Source: DASSFG01 sp035550375 | GTDB taxonomy: Bacteria > Planctomycetota > Planctomycetia > Pirellulales > JAICIG01 | Direction of reading: 5' to 3' | Length of the DNA stretch: 64,000 bases | Assembly (NCBI GenBank): GCA_035550375.1 | Contig: DASZPH010000024.1 | Location: forward strand, 62,001-126,000 | Shown: piece by piece, positions 43,589 through 52,350 of the stretch | Layout: each line of letters starts with the position of its first letter | Numbering within the stretch: position 1 is the first letter of the stretch | The notes under the pieces: generated by a model | What the model saw: only the letters and a program-made list of their open reading frames with translations | What the model was told of the DNA's origin: nothing | Databases searched by the model: none | Made by a program: the position numbers and the translations under genes

Positions 43589-43819
43589 GTGAGCGAAGGG
43601 GCTCAAGTTGTGCCAAACCGGGTGGCCGGCGACATAGACGACGACCTAACCGCGCTGGTGGCGCGGGCCGTGGCGCTGCGCGCCCGTTTCTTCGCGTTTC
43701 TCGAAGACCTCGGGGCGTTCGCGCCACCCTTCCGACAGATCCACGCGGACCTCGCCGAAATCGACGAGCACCTGGCCTCGCTGCCTGGCGCATCAGAGGG
43801 CTCCGGTGGAATGACTTAG
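43589..43819 (+). CDS. possible small hypothetical protein (76 aa)
   Basis: A GTG-started frame (43589; a second GTG at 43610 follows GAAGGGG) encodes a helical, alanine- and leucine-rich protein (DDDLTALVARAVALRARFFA) with no signal peptide. Its stop codon lies on top of the stop codon of the giant minus-strand gene. No homology is recognised; it may be a chance frame or a remnant of a larger gene. Confidence 0.3.
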   Translation: MSEGAQVVPNRVAGDIDDDLTALVARAVALRARFFAFLEDLGAFAPPFRQIHADLAEIDEHLASLPGASEGSGGMT

Positions 43820-46800
43820 ATTGCGTGTTCCTTGTAGTACTCCGCAGAGCCCGTGAAACCGGCAATGATCTCCTCGTTGGATTCGCCGGCAGCAAACTGG
43901 GCGAGCCAATAGGCGATGCCCGCATCGTCGGCCGGGCGGCCGAGATAGTGGAAGTAGTCGTCCTGGATGAGCTGGGTGTCGTTTTCCTGGCTGCCGGCGA
44001 TCTTCGTCGCCACATCGCTCCGCGTCGCGCCGGCCGAGAGCTGGTCCAGCCAATAGTTCACGCCCCCCGGGTCCGCCGCCCGGCCCAAGAGGAGTTTGTA
44101 GAGCGTGTTGATCCAGGCGGCATTCGTGCCGCCCGCCGCCACAAAGAATTCGTCCGACGACACCAGGGAGGCCTCAAGCTGCTGGTCCGTCAGGCCGGCA
44201 TCCATCCGGCTTGTCCAGTACTTTACGCCCGCGTCGTCGGCCGACCGGCCGAGCAAATTCAGGTAGTCGGGCTTGATGACGAAGTTGGCATAATACTCGT
44301 CACTGTGGGCGATGGCTTCGGCTACGCTGCTGACGGCTGCGCCTTGGTCGAGCAAGTTCGTCCAGTAAGCAAGCCCGCTGACATCGGGCGCCCGGCCAAG
44401 TACGTTCTCATAAACGGCCGCGACGTAGTTTCTATGCATGGCATCCGTCGACAAGACGATCACGCTGGAGTCGACTACCGATGCGATGCCGTCGTCAGTC
44501 ACGGTAGCCCTGACCGTGAACGTGCCGCTTTGCGCGTAGGTGTGCGAGCCGATCACCGAGTACGTCCCCTTCGACTCGGCGATCGTGCCTGAAGACGTCT
44601 GGCCGTCGCCCCAGTCGATCGTGGCCGCGAATTCGCTGGCGGCTTCGAGGCCCGCGCCATGCGTGAAGCTGGCGACGACCGCGCCGACGAGTGCGGTCGC
44701 CTGGCCGGCGGTGAGCGTGACGCCGCTGGCGGCCGTGCTCGCCTCGCTCACATTGGCCTGGCTTTCGATGGTAGCGGTTGCTCCGCCGACGCCGCTGATG
44801 GAAATCGTGAGCGTATCCGATCCGTCTTCGGCATAGGCATGCGACCCGCTGACATCGAAACGCCCTCCGCCGGCCGCCGAGATGCTGGCCGCGGTCGTGG
44901 TGCCGTCGCCCCAGTTGATCGTGGCGGCAAAATCGCTGGCTTGCGACAAGGGATTCGCATCGCTGAACGAAGCAAGGACGCCGTTGAATGTGGCGCCCTC
45001 GGTAGCGTTGAGGGTCACCCCCTGCGGCGAGTCAATGGTGTCGTGCAACGTGGTCACAACATCGAGGCTTGTCGGCTGAACGCGCTCGTGCAGGTAGGGG
45101 CTCAGGCCGGCGATGTCGGCGAAGTTGCCGCTTGCGCTGCCGAACGTCATCAGCCGGAAATCTTCGTTGTCTTGGGGAACAAAGCCCCCGGACAGCGTGA
45201 CTTTGAGCGTGCCGTCGAGTGTCGCGGCGTTCTGCACGGCCAGCCTTCCGAACTGGCCGCTCTCGGGCGTGCTGGCAATCTCAACGTTCAACGTGCCGCC
45301 TGGCGTTTGTGTGAAATTGCCGCCGAAGTCAAGCTTGCTTCCCGCGGGCACGGTCAACGTGCCGGCGTTCGTGAAATCGGCGGCGCTGGCGACCGTCGCG
45401 CCGGTGCCGACGCTGACGTCGCCCGCGTTGCTGACCTGCGCCCCGGACGGGTAGAACTCGCCGCCAGTCCATTGGAACGTGCCCAGCGGAAAATCGAGTG
45501 TCAGCCCGCCTGGCCCGACCACGACTCCTCCGCGGGCGAGCTCCACGGTTCCCCCGCCCGTTGAGGTGAGCGTGCCGGAGTAGTCCACGAGGTCGCCGCC
45601 CGTGAGGTCGACCGTCGCTGTCTGCGGCACGTTAAACGTTGCTCCGCCCGTGTAAATGCCGCCGGTGATATTGACGATGTCTCCTTGACCTATGTCAAAC
45701 GTCGTTCCTCCGCTGAAGGTGCCGGTGGACGTCAGATTTACGGACACATTAAAGGGAAGGGCCGGGACCGTTACGGCCAGGCCGTTGCCGGGGGCCGGCA
45801 TGGTCAGCGTTTGGCTGCCCAGCACGATGGAGCCGCCATCGCCCACGGTCACGCTCGTATTCGGCCCCGAAAAACTCGTCAGGCCGGGCAACTCCACCCT
45901 GCTGTTGCTCCCCTCTCCGCTGATATAGACTCCAGGCGCGCCGGCTAAGGTCGTGAGGCTGTTGAGCTTGATGTCACCGCCGGACACGGCCCCGATGTGC
46001 CAGCTATAGGTCGGTGTGGCGGTTGTCAGTGCTGACATGTCGAGCGCGGTCCCCTGACCGCTGGCCTCAAACGCCGCGCCATTCGATGTGTAGGAGGTAA
46101 CGCCGGGCAAGCTCAGTGAGGCACCCTTCTGGACGGAGAGGCTTGAGCCATCGATGCTCCTCAAGTTCGACCAATCGCACGCCCCTCCTGTCACGGTGAG
46201 GCTGCCATCGGTGAATTGCGTCCACGTGTCAGCCAGATGTTGATCGGTGCCGTCGGTGATAACGTTCGCGTTGCTCAAGGAGGTCACGTGGTCGTCGACG
46301 ACCGTGCTGCCGCCGTTGTCAGTCATTTCGACGGAAGATAGGTTGTCGAGAGCCGTCAAACCGCTCAGCTTGACGTTCGCGCCGTCCACCACGTCGACCC
46401 TCAGGTAGCTTCCCGAAACGAGGCCGCTGAGCGCGGATGCATCGACCGTGCTCCCCGTGCCTTGCACGAAAAATGCCAGGTTGGAGGCCGGTCCTGTCAG
46501 GCCGGGCAACGTGAGTGAGCCACCGTTCGTCGCGGCTAACTGCGATCCGTCGACGTCGATCAGATTTGGCAGGCTGTATGTTCCGCCGCTGACCGTCACT
46601 CCACCGTGGGTCACACTGCTTAACGAATCAGCAACGTGCGGATCGGTGCCGTCGAGGAAGAACGTAGCACCACTTGAGCTGACCAGATCGGGGTCGACGA
46701 TCGTGCTGCCTCCGATATCCGTCACCTCAATGAATGCGCTCTGGTAGTTGCCGGTAAGGCTCGTGAGACGGCTGAGATCAATCCGTCCCCCGTTCACTGC

Positions 46801-49089
46801 GCCGATGTTCAGCGAGGCTTGCACCCCGACCGTGGTGAGCGCGGATAAATCCAACACGCTGCCCGATCCGCTCGCTTGTAGATTTGCAAAATCGGTTGCC
46901 CCATACGACGTCAACTTGGGCAATGCCAGTTGGCCGCCGGTGACAAAGACGCTCGACCCGTCGAAATCGGCGAGAGACGGCAAATCGTGAGTTCCGGTTG
47001 TAACGTAAATTGTGCCGTTAAGAAAGTTCTCCCATGCACTTCCTACTTGCGTTTCCGGGCCGTCGAGAGTGACGGCGATGCCCGACAGGCTGGTCAGATT
47101 GTTGTCGAGGATCGTTCCTTGGCCGGTAAACGTGACATTAAGAAGATTGGCCCCCGTGTTCGCCAGGCTGGTTAGCCCCATCAGCTCGATCAGGCCGCCC
47201 CCCGTGACCTCCACGACCCAGCCACCGCTCTGCGCGGTCACGTTCGCCAGCGCCGGCAGATCGAGAGTGCTGCCGGTGCCATCCGACTCGAACGTGCTCG
47301 GGTTGAAGGTCGCCCCGGCGTCATAGTCCGTGAGCGCCGGCAACGTCAGCGTACCGCCGCCGGTGACGTCCAGACTCGAGCCGTCGATGTCCGTCAGGCG
47401 TGGCAAACTAAAGGTGCCGCCGGTCAGTTTCAGTTGCCCGCCGACAAAGCTTTCCCATGAATCTGCCATGTGGGGGTCCGTGCCGTCGACGGTCACCGTT
47501 ACATCGCTGAGACTGGTCAGCATGCCGTCGACGACGGTGCTGCCACCCGCATCGGTGATCGAGACGGCGAAGGCGCCGGAATTGGCCAGACTATTCAGAC
47601 GAGGAAATTCGACTGCAGCGCCGTGCGTCGCGCTAATCAGGTTCCATCCCGCAGTCTCGTTGACTGTAGTAAGTGCCGGCAAATCAAGCACGCTGCCTGC
47701 GCCATCCACGGAGAGGACGCCGACCGAGGCGTAACTTGTCAGCCCGGCCAAGGTCACTTTCCCTCCGTTTGTCACGTAGACGCTGGAGCCATCGAAATCG
47801 GTAACAGCCGGTAAGTTGCAAGTCCCTCCGCTGACTTCAACATAACCATTAAACTGGGTCAACACCGGCAGGTTGCAAACCCCGCTGAACACGTTCAAAG
47901 AGCCGTTGGTGAACGTTGCCCATGAGTTGGCGACTTGATTGTCGGTGCCGTCTGACTCGACCAAAACACCGACCAGCGATGTAAGATGGTTGTCCAGAAT
48001 CGTGCTGTTGCCGGTATCGGCGATCGTGGCCTCATAATTCTGAGTCTGTCCAACGTGTCCAACCTCCAGGGCAGAGAGGGAGGAAAGATTAATGCGACCA
48101 CCATGCGTTGCCAAGATTTCCCAATTGCCGACTTGCGTCATGGTGGCGAGTGCTCGCACGTCCAACACGCTATCAAGGCCATCGGCGCTGAAGAACCCAT
48201 TGGTGGCGTAGCTGGTCAGCCCGGGCAGTGCAAGATAGCCGCCCCCCGTTACATACAAGCTCGACTGGTCGACATCAGTCAGATTGGGAAGTGTGTAGGA
48301 GTTCGCTTCGATGTGTAGCGTGCCGCCAGTAAATTTTGTCCACGAATTTGCAACGTCGGCGTCGGTGCCGTCCAGCCAGACGTTGACTCCCTGAAAGCTG
48401 GTCAGACGGGGATCGGTGATCCTGCTGCCGCCGGTGTCGGTGAGATTTAGGAGGCTCGTGCTCGTCAGGCTGCTGAGATCGCTCAGGTTGATGTCGCCGC
48501 CGTCGGTTGCAAAGATGCTCAGACTGCCCGTTTGCGTCAGCGCCGTGAGGGAATGCAAGTCGAGCTCGCTTCCCGGGCCATGTGCCTCGAAGGTGCCACC
48601 GTTGGATGAGTAACTTGTGAGCTGCGGCAAACTCAAGCTGCCGCCGTTTTCGGCAAAGAGGCTGGCGCCGGAGATCGAGGTGCTGCCGTTGGCGATCAAG
48701 TCGGCGCCGGAACCCGTAGCAGTAAGGGTGCCCCCGATCATCGTCAGAGGGCCGCTAAGTGTCGAACTGGCGGAGACGCTGAGCGAGCCGCCGCTAAACG
48801 ACAAGGTGTCGTTGGCGCCGGTCGCGAGGCTGTTCACCGAGACGCCGTCGCCCGATTGGATCGTGATCGTGGCGGCCGACGCGGTGTCGATCGTCACGTC
48901 GTCGCCCTGGCCCGGGACGCTGCCGGTGCTCCAATTGCTGCCGACATCCCAGGCCCCGCCGTTTGGGCCGGTCCAGGCGACGGCCGAGAGTACGAGGCGA
49001 TTTTCCAGACTTTCCAAGCCGAACGGCTGGAACGACAACAGATTGCGTCGGCGACCTCTGCGCTTGAGACGCGGCGGGCAGTGCGTCAC
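43816..49089 (-). CDS. giant secreted repeat protein with PKD-like and DUF4214 domains (1757 aa)
   Basis: GTG 49089 was chosen, with AAGGGGAGAGG just upstream; an ATG at 49152 would read through a palindromic repeat. Residues 25-36 (LESLENRLVLSA) are the planctomycete secretion-associated motif. Six clear tandem units of about 135-155 residues follow, each with a core like DGTDPHVADSW, an LPxL strand and GGSTIVD, suggesting a long beta-solenoid. Then come two PKD-like domains (WGDGTTTAAS and GSHTYAQSGTF). The C-terminus carries DUF4214 repeats (YENVLGRAPDVSGLAYWTN and three similar). It is probably a surface adhesin or matrix protein. Confidence 0.85.
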   Translation of the reverse strand: MTHCPPRLKRRGRRRNLLSFQPFGLESLENRLVLSAVAWTGPNGGAWDVGSNWSTGSVPGQGDDVTIDTASAATITIQSGDGVSVNSLATGANDTLSFSGGSLSVSASSTLSGPLTMIGGTLTATGSGADLIANGSTSISGASLFAENGGSLSLPQLTSYSSNGGTFEAHGPGSELDLHSLTALTQTGSLSIFATDGGDINLSDLSSLTSTSLLNLTDTGGSRITDPRLTSFQGVNVWLDGTDADVANSWTKFTGGTLHIEANSYTLPNLTDVDQSSLYVTGGGYLALPGLTSYATNGFFSADGLDSVLDVRALATMTQVGNWEILATHGGRINLSSLSALEVGHVGQTQNYEATIADTGNSTILDNHLTSLVGVLVESDGTDNQVANSWATFTNGSLNVFSGVCNLPVLTQFNGYVEVSGGTCNLPAVTDFDGSSVYVTNGGKVTLAGLTSYASVGVLSVDGAGSVLDLPALTTVNETAGWNLISATHGAAVEFPRLNSLANSGAFAVSITDAGGSTVVDGMLTSLSDVTVTVDGTDPHMADSWESFVGGQLKLTGGTFSLPRLTDIDGSSLDVTGGGTLTLPALTDYDAGATFNPSTFESDGTGSTLDLPALANVTAQSGGWVVEVTGGGLIELMGLTSLANTGANLLNVTFTGQGTILDNNLTSLSGIAVTLDGPETQVGSAWENFLNGTIYVTTGTHDLPSLADFDGSSVFVTGGQLALPKLTSYGATDFANLQASGSGSVLDLSALTTVGVQASLNIGAVNGGRIDLSRLTSLTGNYQSAFIEVTDIGGSTIVDPDLVSSSGATFFLDGTDPHVADSLSSVTHGGVTVSGGTYSLPNLIDVDGSQLAATNGGSLTLPGLTGPASNLAFFVQGTGSTVDASALSGLVSGSYLRVDVVDGANVKLSGLTALDNLSSVEMTDNGGSTVVDDHVTSLSNANVITDGTDQHLADTWTQFTDGSLTVTGGACDWSNLRSIDGSSLSVQKGASLSLPGVTSYTSNGAAFEASGQGTALDMSALTTATPTYSWHIGAVSGGDIKLNSLTTLAGAPGVYISGEGSNSRVELPGLTSFSGPNTSVTVGDGGSIVLGSQTLTMPAPGNGLAVTVPALPFNVSVNLTSTGTFSGGTTFDIGQGDIVNITGGIYTGGATFNVPQTATVDLTGGDLVDYSGTLTSTGGGTVELARGGVVVGPGGLTLDFPLGTFQWTGGEFYPSGAQVSNAGDVSVGTGATVASAADFTNAGTLTVPAGSKLDFGGNFTQTPGGTLNVEIASTPESGQFGRLAVQNAATLDGTLKVTLSGGFVPQDNEDFRLMTFGSASGNFADIAGLSPYLHERVQPTSLDVVTTLHDTIDSPQGVTLNATEGATFNGVLASFSDANPLSQASDFAATINWGDGTTTAASISAAGGGRFDVSGSHAYAEDGSDTLTISISGVGGATATIESQANVSEASTAASGVTLTAGQATALVGAVVASFTHGAGLEAASEFAATIDWGDGQTSSGTIAESKGTYSVIGSHTYAQSGTFTVRATVTDDGIASVVDSSVIVLSTDAMHRNYVAAVYENVLGRAPDVSGLAYWTNLLDQGAAVSSVAEAIAHSDEYYANFVIKPDYLNLLGRSADDAGVKYWTSRMDAGLTDQQLEASLVSSDEFFVAAGGTNAAWINTLYKLLLGRAADPGGVNYWLDQLSAGATRSDVATKIAGSQENDTQLIQDDYFHYLGRPADDAGIAYWLAQFAAGESNEEIIAGFTGSAEYYKEHAI

Positions 49090-49111
49090 GGCCTCTCCCC
49101 TTTTAAAAAGA

Positions 49112-49185
49112 CTATCCGAGAACCGGCAGGCAGGCGAGACACCCGGATACAATGCCGCTTCTAGGAAATGCGGGTTCTCGGATAG
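49112..49185. repeat. dispersed palindromic repeat, copy B
   Basis: Shares 28 identical bases (49113-49140) with copy A at 15726-15753. It is bounded by perfect 13-bp inverted ends (49112-49124 and 49173-49185). Internally, the right-hand arm sequence appears twice in related form. It lies directly upstream of, and overlapping the possible early start of, the giant surface-protein gene. Terminal inverted repeats without a coding region fit a small non-autonomous element, but no target duplication was identified. Confidence 0.8.
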
Positions 49186-49359
49186 GCTATCAAGTGCCCA
49201 GGGTACAAGGCCGTTCTACGATGTCAACGATATTGTAAAACGAATGAATTATCCATATTTTCTGTCGAAACGGCGTTTACGCTCGGCGACTGCACCGTAA
49301 GTTCAATTGAGAAGTCAGGCGCCCCAATCAGCCCGTTGCCTTCAAATTTGGTTTGAACC

Positions 49360-50028
49360 ATGTCGTTCCATCAAGATCCCGACGCCGCCAAATACCAGCA
49401 CGACGAGCCGCCAATCCCCGACGAATTTGAGCGGGGGGCAATTGTCAGCCCCGATACGCGCCGCGCCGACCGCCTTCCTCCCGGACAGTCGCGAACGCGA
49501 AAGTGGCCGGTGCTGGACGCTTTCGGCATGCCGCAGCTTGAACTGAGCCGGTGGTCCTTGCGAATCTTCGGGCTCGTCGAGCGCGAGTTGACGTTCGACC
49601 TTCAGGAGTTTCGGGCGCTGCCTAGAGTTCGCGTGTTTGCCGACTTCCACTGCGTCACCCGCTGGTCTCGCTTGGGAAATCTTTGGGAAGGCGTGTCGAC
49701 CCGTGAATTGCTCAACAGGGCGGGCGTGAAACCCTCGGCGAGATTCGTCGTTTGTCACGCTTATGACAACGACTGGACGACGAACCTGCCGCTGGAGCAC
49801 TTTCTGGCGGAAGACGCGCTGTTGGCCGAAACGCACGATGGTCAGCCGATCACGGAAGAGCACGGCGGACCCGTGCGTGGCATGGTGCCTCAACTCTACG
49901 CCTGGAAAAGCGCGAAGTGGATTAAGGCGATCGAGCTTGTCGCCAGCGACCGACCGGGGTACTGGGAAGAGCTCGGGTATCACCTGCGCGGCGATCCGTG
50001 GAAAGAAGAACGCTATCGCGACGGCTAA
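49360..50028 (+). CDS. sulfite oxidase-like molybdopterin protein
   Basis: 222 residues. The molybdenum-ligand cysteine lies in VFADFHCVTRWSRLGN, followed by WEGVSTRELL and later HGGPVRGMVPQLYAWKSAKW, the conserved core of the sulfite oxidase fold. There is no signal peptide or TAT motif, so unlike MsrP it appears cytoplasmic, closest to the YuiH-like group. The substrate is unknown. MOSC (52.4 kb) and MoaB (58.6 kb) genes nearby also belong to molybdenum-cofactor biology. Confidence 0.85.
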   Translation: MSFHQDPDAAKYQHDEPPIPDEFERGAIVSPDTRRADRLPPGQSRTRKWPVLDAFGMPQLELSRWSLRIFGLVERELTFDLQEFRALPRVRVFADFHCVTRWSRLGNLWEGVSTRELLNRAGVKPSARFVVCHAYDNDWTTNLPLEHFLAEDALLAETHDGQPITEEHGGPVRGMVPQLYAWKSAKWIKAIELVASDRPGYWEELGYHLRGDPWKEERYRDG

Positions 50029-50443
50029 GGGGTCGCATTTTATGCTTCGGAGTAAGCGACTTCTGTTTCCAGGACGACCAATGGCTGGCCGACCTCGTAC
50101 AAGAGGGGATCGCGGCGCAGGCGCTTCCGGCAGGTAAATCGACGTTGGCCAATAAAACGGCTCTCTAGTCGGCGGGCGCCCACGCTTGCCACGAGGCGGA
50201 AGCCGATAAGCCTCGTGGCAAGCCGGCGCCATTCTCTTGCGTGCGGGCAGACCGTGGCTGGCTTGTGCGCGGCTCGCTGCTTGCCTCCTGGTAACATCCT
50301 ATCCGCCATCGGGTTGCGCACGACGATCGGCTCAACCGCAAAAAAACTTCGGCTGATTGTCGATTCTCGAACCGGCCGTTCGTCAATTATCCAACGTGGC
50401 CGGTGGGTCCGGCTACGGACCATCTTTTCAAGGAGAACATGCC
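50029..50443. other. intergenic region with a 13-bp hairpin
   Basis: About 415 bases without a credible gene. A perfect 13-bp inverted repeat lies at 50184-50196 with 50211-50223, leaving a 14-base loop. No T-run follows, so terminator function is uncertain. The final 40 bases carry the AAGGAG site of the next gene. Confidence 0.6.
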
Positions 50444-50983
50444 ATGACGTTCCGTGCCGTTTGCTCGACATTTTTCACCACCCTTGTCGCCGGCCTGCTT
50501 GCCGTTGCCGTCTCGGCCGGCGCCGAGAATCAGACGCAGACTTCCAACACGCAGCGGTTTGACGCCCTGAAGAGGCTGGCGGGAGATTGGGTCGAAGCCG
50601 ATAAGGAAGGCAAACCGACCGACAAGCTGGTTTCCTCCTTTCGCGTGACCGCGGCCGGGTCGGCGGTCGAGGAAACGATCTTTCCCGGCAGCGACCATGA
50701 AATGATCACGATGTATCATCTGGATGGCGACGACCTGATCCTGACCCACTACTGTATGCTGGGGAATCAGCCGCGACTGAAGGCGGAGCCGGGCACCGAC
50801 CCCAACCGGATCGCGTTCAAGTTCGTCGGCGCCACGAATCTGAAGTCCGACGACGACCACCACATGCACGAGGCGACCTTCACCTTCGAGGGCAACGACC
50901 ATTTCCAGGCCGAATGGGCCTCGAACAAGGAAGGGAAGGAATGCCATCGGGTGGTTCTCAACCTGGTGCGGAAGGCCAAGTAG
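50444..50983 (+). CDS. secreted lipocalin-like hypothetical protein (179 aa)
   Basis: Signal peptide FFTTLVAGLLAVAVSAGAEN followed by a beta-rich domain of about 145 residues (LAGDWVEADK, VEETIFPGSDHEMITMYHLD, LILTHYCMLGNQPRL, HEATFTFEGNDHF). The pattern of many short strands with GDW near the start suggests a small beta-barrel. The specific ligand is unknown. It starts at ATG 50444 with AAGGAGA seven bases upstream. The YCII-like gene follows after about 60 bases, so co-transcription is possible. Confidence 0.65.
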   Translation: MTFRAVCSTFFTTLVAGLLAVAVSAGAENQTQTSNTQRFDALKRLAGDWVEADKEGKPTDKLVSSFRVTAAGSAVEETIFPGSDHEMITMYHLDGDDLILTHYCMLGNQPRLKAEPGTDPNRIAFKFVGATNLKSDDDHHMHEATFTFEGNDHFQAEWASNKEGKECHRVVLNLVRKAK

Positions 50984-51046
50984 CGCCCGCAGTATCCGCC
51001 GACGATCCCTTGCTCGATTTTCCTTGGACCAAGTCAGGAGGCGCTC

Positions 51047-51409
51047 ATGCACAAGTTTATGGTGATCTTGCACAGTCCCCCGGGAACCTGGAAAGAACTG
51101 CCGCGCGACGAACTCGAGCAGAGGGTCGCCGAGTTGCAGTCCTGGACGAATGAGCTCCGCTCCAGCGGCCGTTACGTATCCGGCGAGAAGCTGATGGAGG
51201 AGGGCGGCAAGCGCCTGACCCGCCAGCGGGGACGGCTGAACGTCATCGACGGACCGTACAGCGAAGCCAAGGAGGTCGTCGGCGGCTACTTTGTGTTTCG
51301 CGCGGCCAGCTACCATGAGGCGGTCGAAATGCTGCGAGGTTCCCCGTTTCTTGACGACTGGCGGGTCGAACTCCGCCAGACCGACGCGATGGGTTGCGGG
51401 GGCGAGTGA
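51047..51409 (+). CDS. YCII-related (DGPF) domain protein
   Basis: 120 residues. The motif IDGPYSEAKEVVGGYF is the DGPF/YCII signature, a small alpha-beta barrel seen in putative dehydratase-like proteins and beside ECF sigma factors. AGGAGG lies seven bases before the ATG. The conserved His near the N-terminus of many YCII proteins is present (ILHS). Function is not established for this subgroup. Cytoplasmic, with no TM helix. Confidence 0.82.
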   Translation: MHKFMVILHSPPGTWKELPRDELEQRVAELQSWTNELRSSGRYVSGEKLMEEGGKRLTRQRGRLNVIDGPYSEAKEVVGGYFVFRAASYHEAVEMLRGSPFLDDWRVELRQTDAMGCGGE

Positions 51410-51729
51410 CGGCGCTGTCGGTGGGAACAGGTCGTTCGTTTAGCCGACGAACCTGAGGGTGGGCTCGCCAGCCCCGCAGACCGCGCTGACGTCAAGCCGA
51501 AGCGTGACGGCTTGCTGATTTAATCGCTGAAACGACAACGCGCCACCGATTTCTAACGACTTACGTCGATAAGCGTCGCTCTAAGTCATTTGATCTCGTC
51601 CGCGCTGCGACTAAATCAACAAGCCGGTAAGCGAGGGAAGTTGCGTCGTGCTCCTCGCTTACGCTTCGGGTTGGTGTGGGGCCGGTGGACCTCCGGCCCA
51701 AGCAGCCACACAGCGCCCTGGCACGAATC
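51410..51729. other. intergenic region with a palindromic repeat
   Basis: About 320 bases between convergent genes. It holds a perfect 10-bp inverted repeat (51627-51636 with 51653-51662, loop 16) and a 7-bp hairpin (51679-51685 with 51693-51699). Minus-strand reading of this region gives a short frame with PTRSVSEEHDATSLAYR, a phrase I recall as a recurrent translation of planctomycete palindromes; it is not called a gene. Confidence 0.55.
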
Positions 51730-51912
51730 TCACATCGGGCCACCGGGGGATTCGCAGAGCAAGCACCCCAGGCTCGCCCCCATCGACGTGAAGGCGACGA
51801 TGCCCCAATGGTTCATCATCGTCAGGTGGGGCGACTGCAAGTGATGGGCGATCAGTCCCAGCGCGAGCCCGAGCGCGGCGGACAACAGAATGGATAAGCG
51901 AGGCCGTGGCAT
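51730..51912 (-). CDS. small membrane protein (60 aa)
   Basis: One or two hydrophobic helices (ILLSAALGLALGLIAHHL and MNHWGIVAFTSMGASLGCLL) make up almost the whole chain. AGAGGAG lies six bases before ATG 51912, the same site as in the next upstream small gene. Both run on the minus strand and are likely co-transcribed. No family is recognised. Confidence 0.55.
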   Translation of the reverse strand: MPRPRLSILLSAALGLALGLIAHHLQSPHLTMMNHWGIVAFTSMGASLGCLLCESPGGPM

Positions 51913-51946
51913 GGTGTCTCCTCTGGCGAGCGGCCGGAAAGAACCG

Positions 51947-52126
51947 TCAGTTGACGCAGGGCCGATAAAAGGCCGCCAGGCGGTTGTAATGAAGGGGCAA
52001 GGCCCGGCGCGTCAGTCGTCTTGCCACGCCACGGGAACTCAGCACCGGACGTCCCAAGGCCGAGTTCAGCACGGCAAACGCAGCAAATCCGCTGAGCACG
52101 ATCAGTAGGAGACGCACGGGCTGCAT
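51947..52126 (-). CDS. small hypothetical protein with N-terminal TM helix (59 aa)
   Basis: Starts at ATG 52126 with AGAGGAG upstream. The frame extends earlier to 52177 without a ribosome site. A single N-terminal hydrophobic helix (VRLLLIVLSGFAAFAVL) is followed by a basic tail rich in arginine. With the 60-residue gene 34 bases downstream it forms a two-gene unit of tiny membrane proteins. Function unknown. Confidence 0.55.
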   Translation of the reverse strand: MQPVRLLLIVLSGFAAFAVLNSALGRPVLSSRGVARRLTRRALPLHYNRLAAFYRPCVN

Positions 52127-52350
52127 CAAAAAGACTCCTCTCTTGGGAGCGGTTCGCCTGACCATCGCGGCAGGCAACGTTACTGTTCTATGCGGTTCCG
52201 GCCGCCGACGTTCGCCTTGGCATCGTCGCCGGCCCGCCGCTATTCTTGATCCAACTGCACCTTACGGTTCGCGCGGCGGCCGCGTCAAGGGCGTGTTAGT
52301 CTATCTTTTTAAGCGGGTGCTGCGTCCCTCAGTCTGAAGATTAAAAAGCC

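Noticed and set aside
44800..48700. Several plus-strand open frames opposite the giant repeat protein
   Set aside because: They mirror the repeated coding pattern of the minus-strand gene and have no starts or domains of their own.
51561..51743. Short minus-strand frame with PTRSVSEEHDATSLAYR
   Set aside because: It reads through a perfect palindrome; I recall similar phrases as artefact translations of repeats in planctomycete genomes, so it is treated as repeat, not gene.
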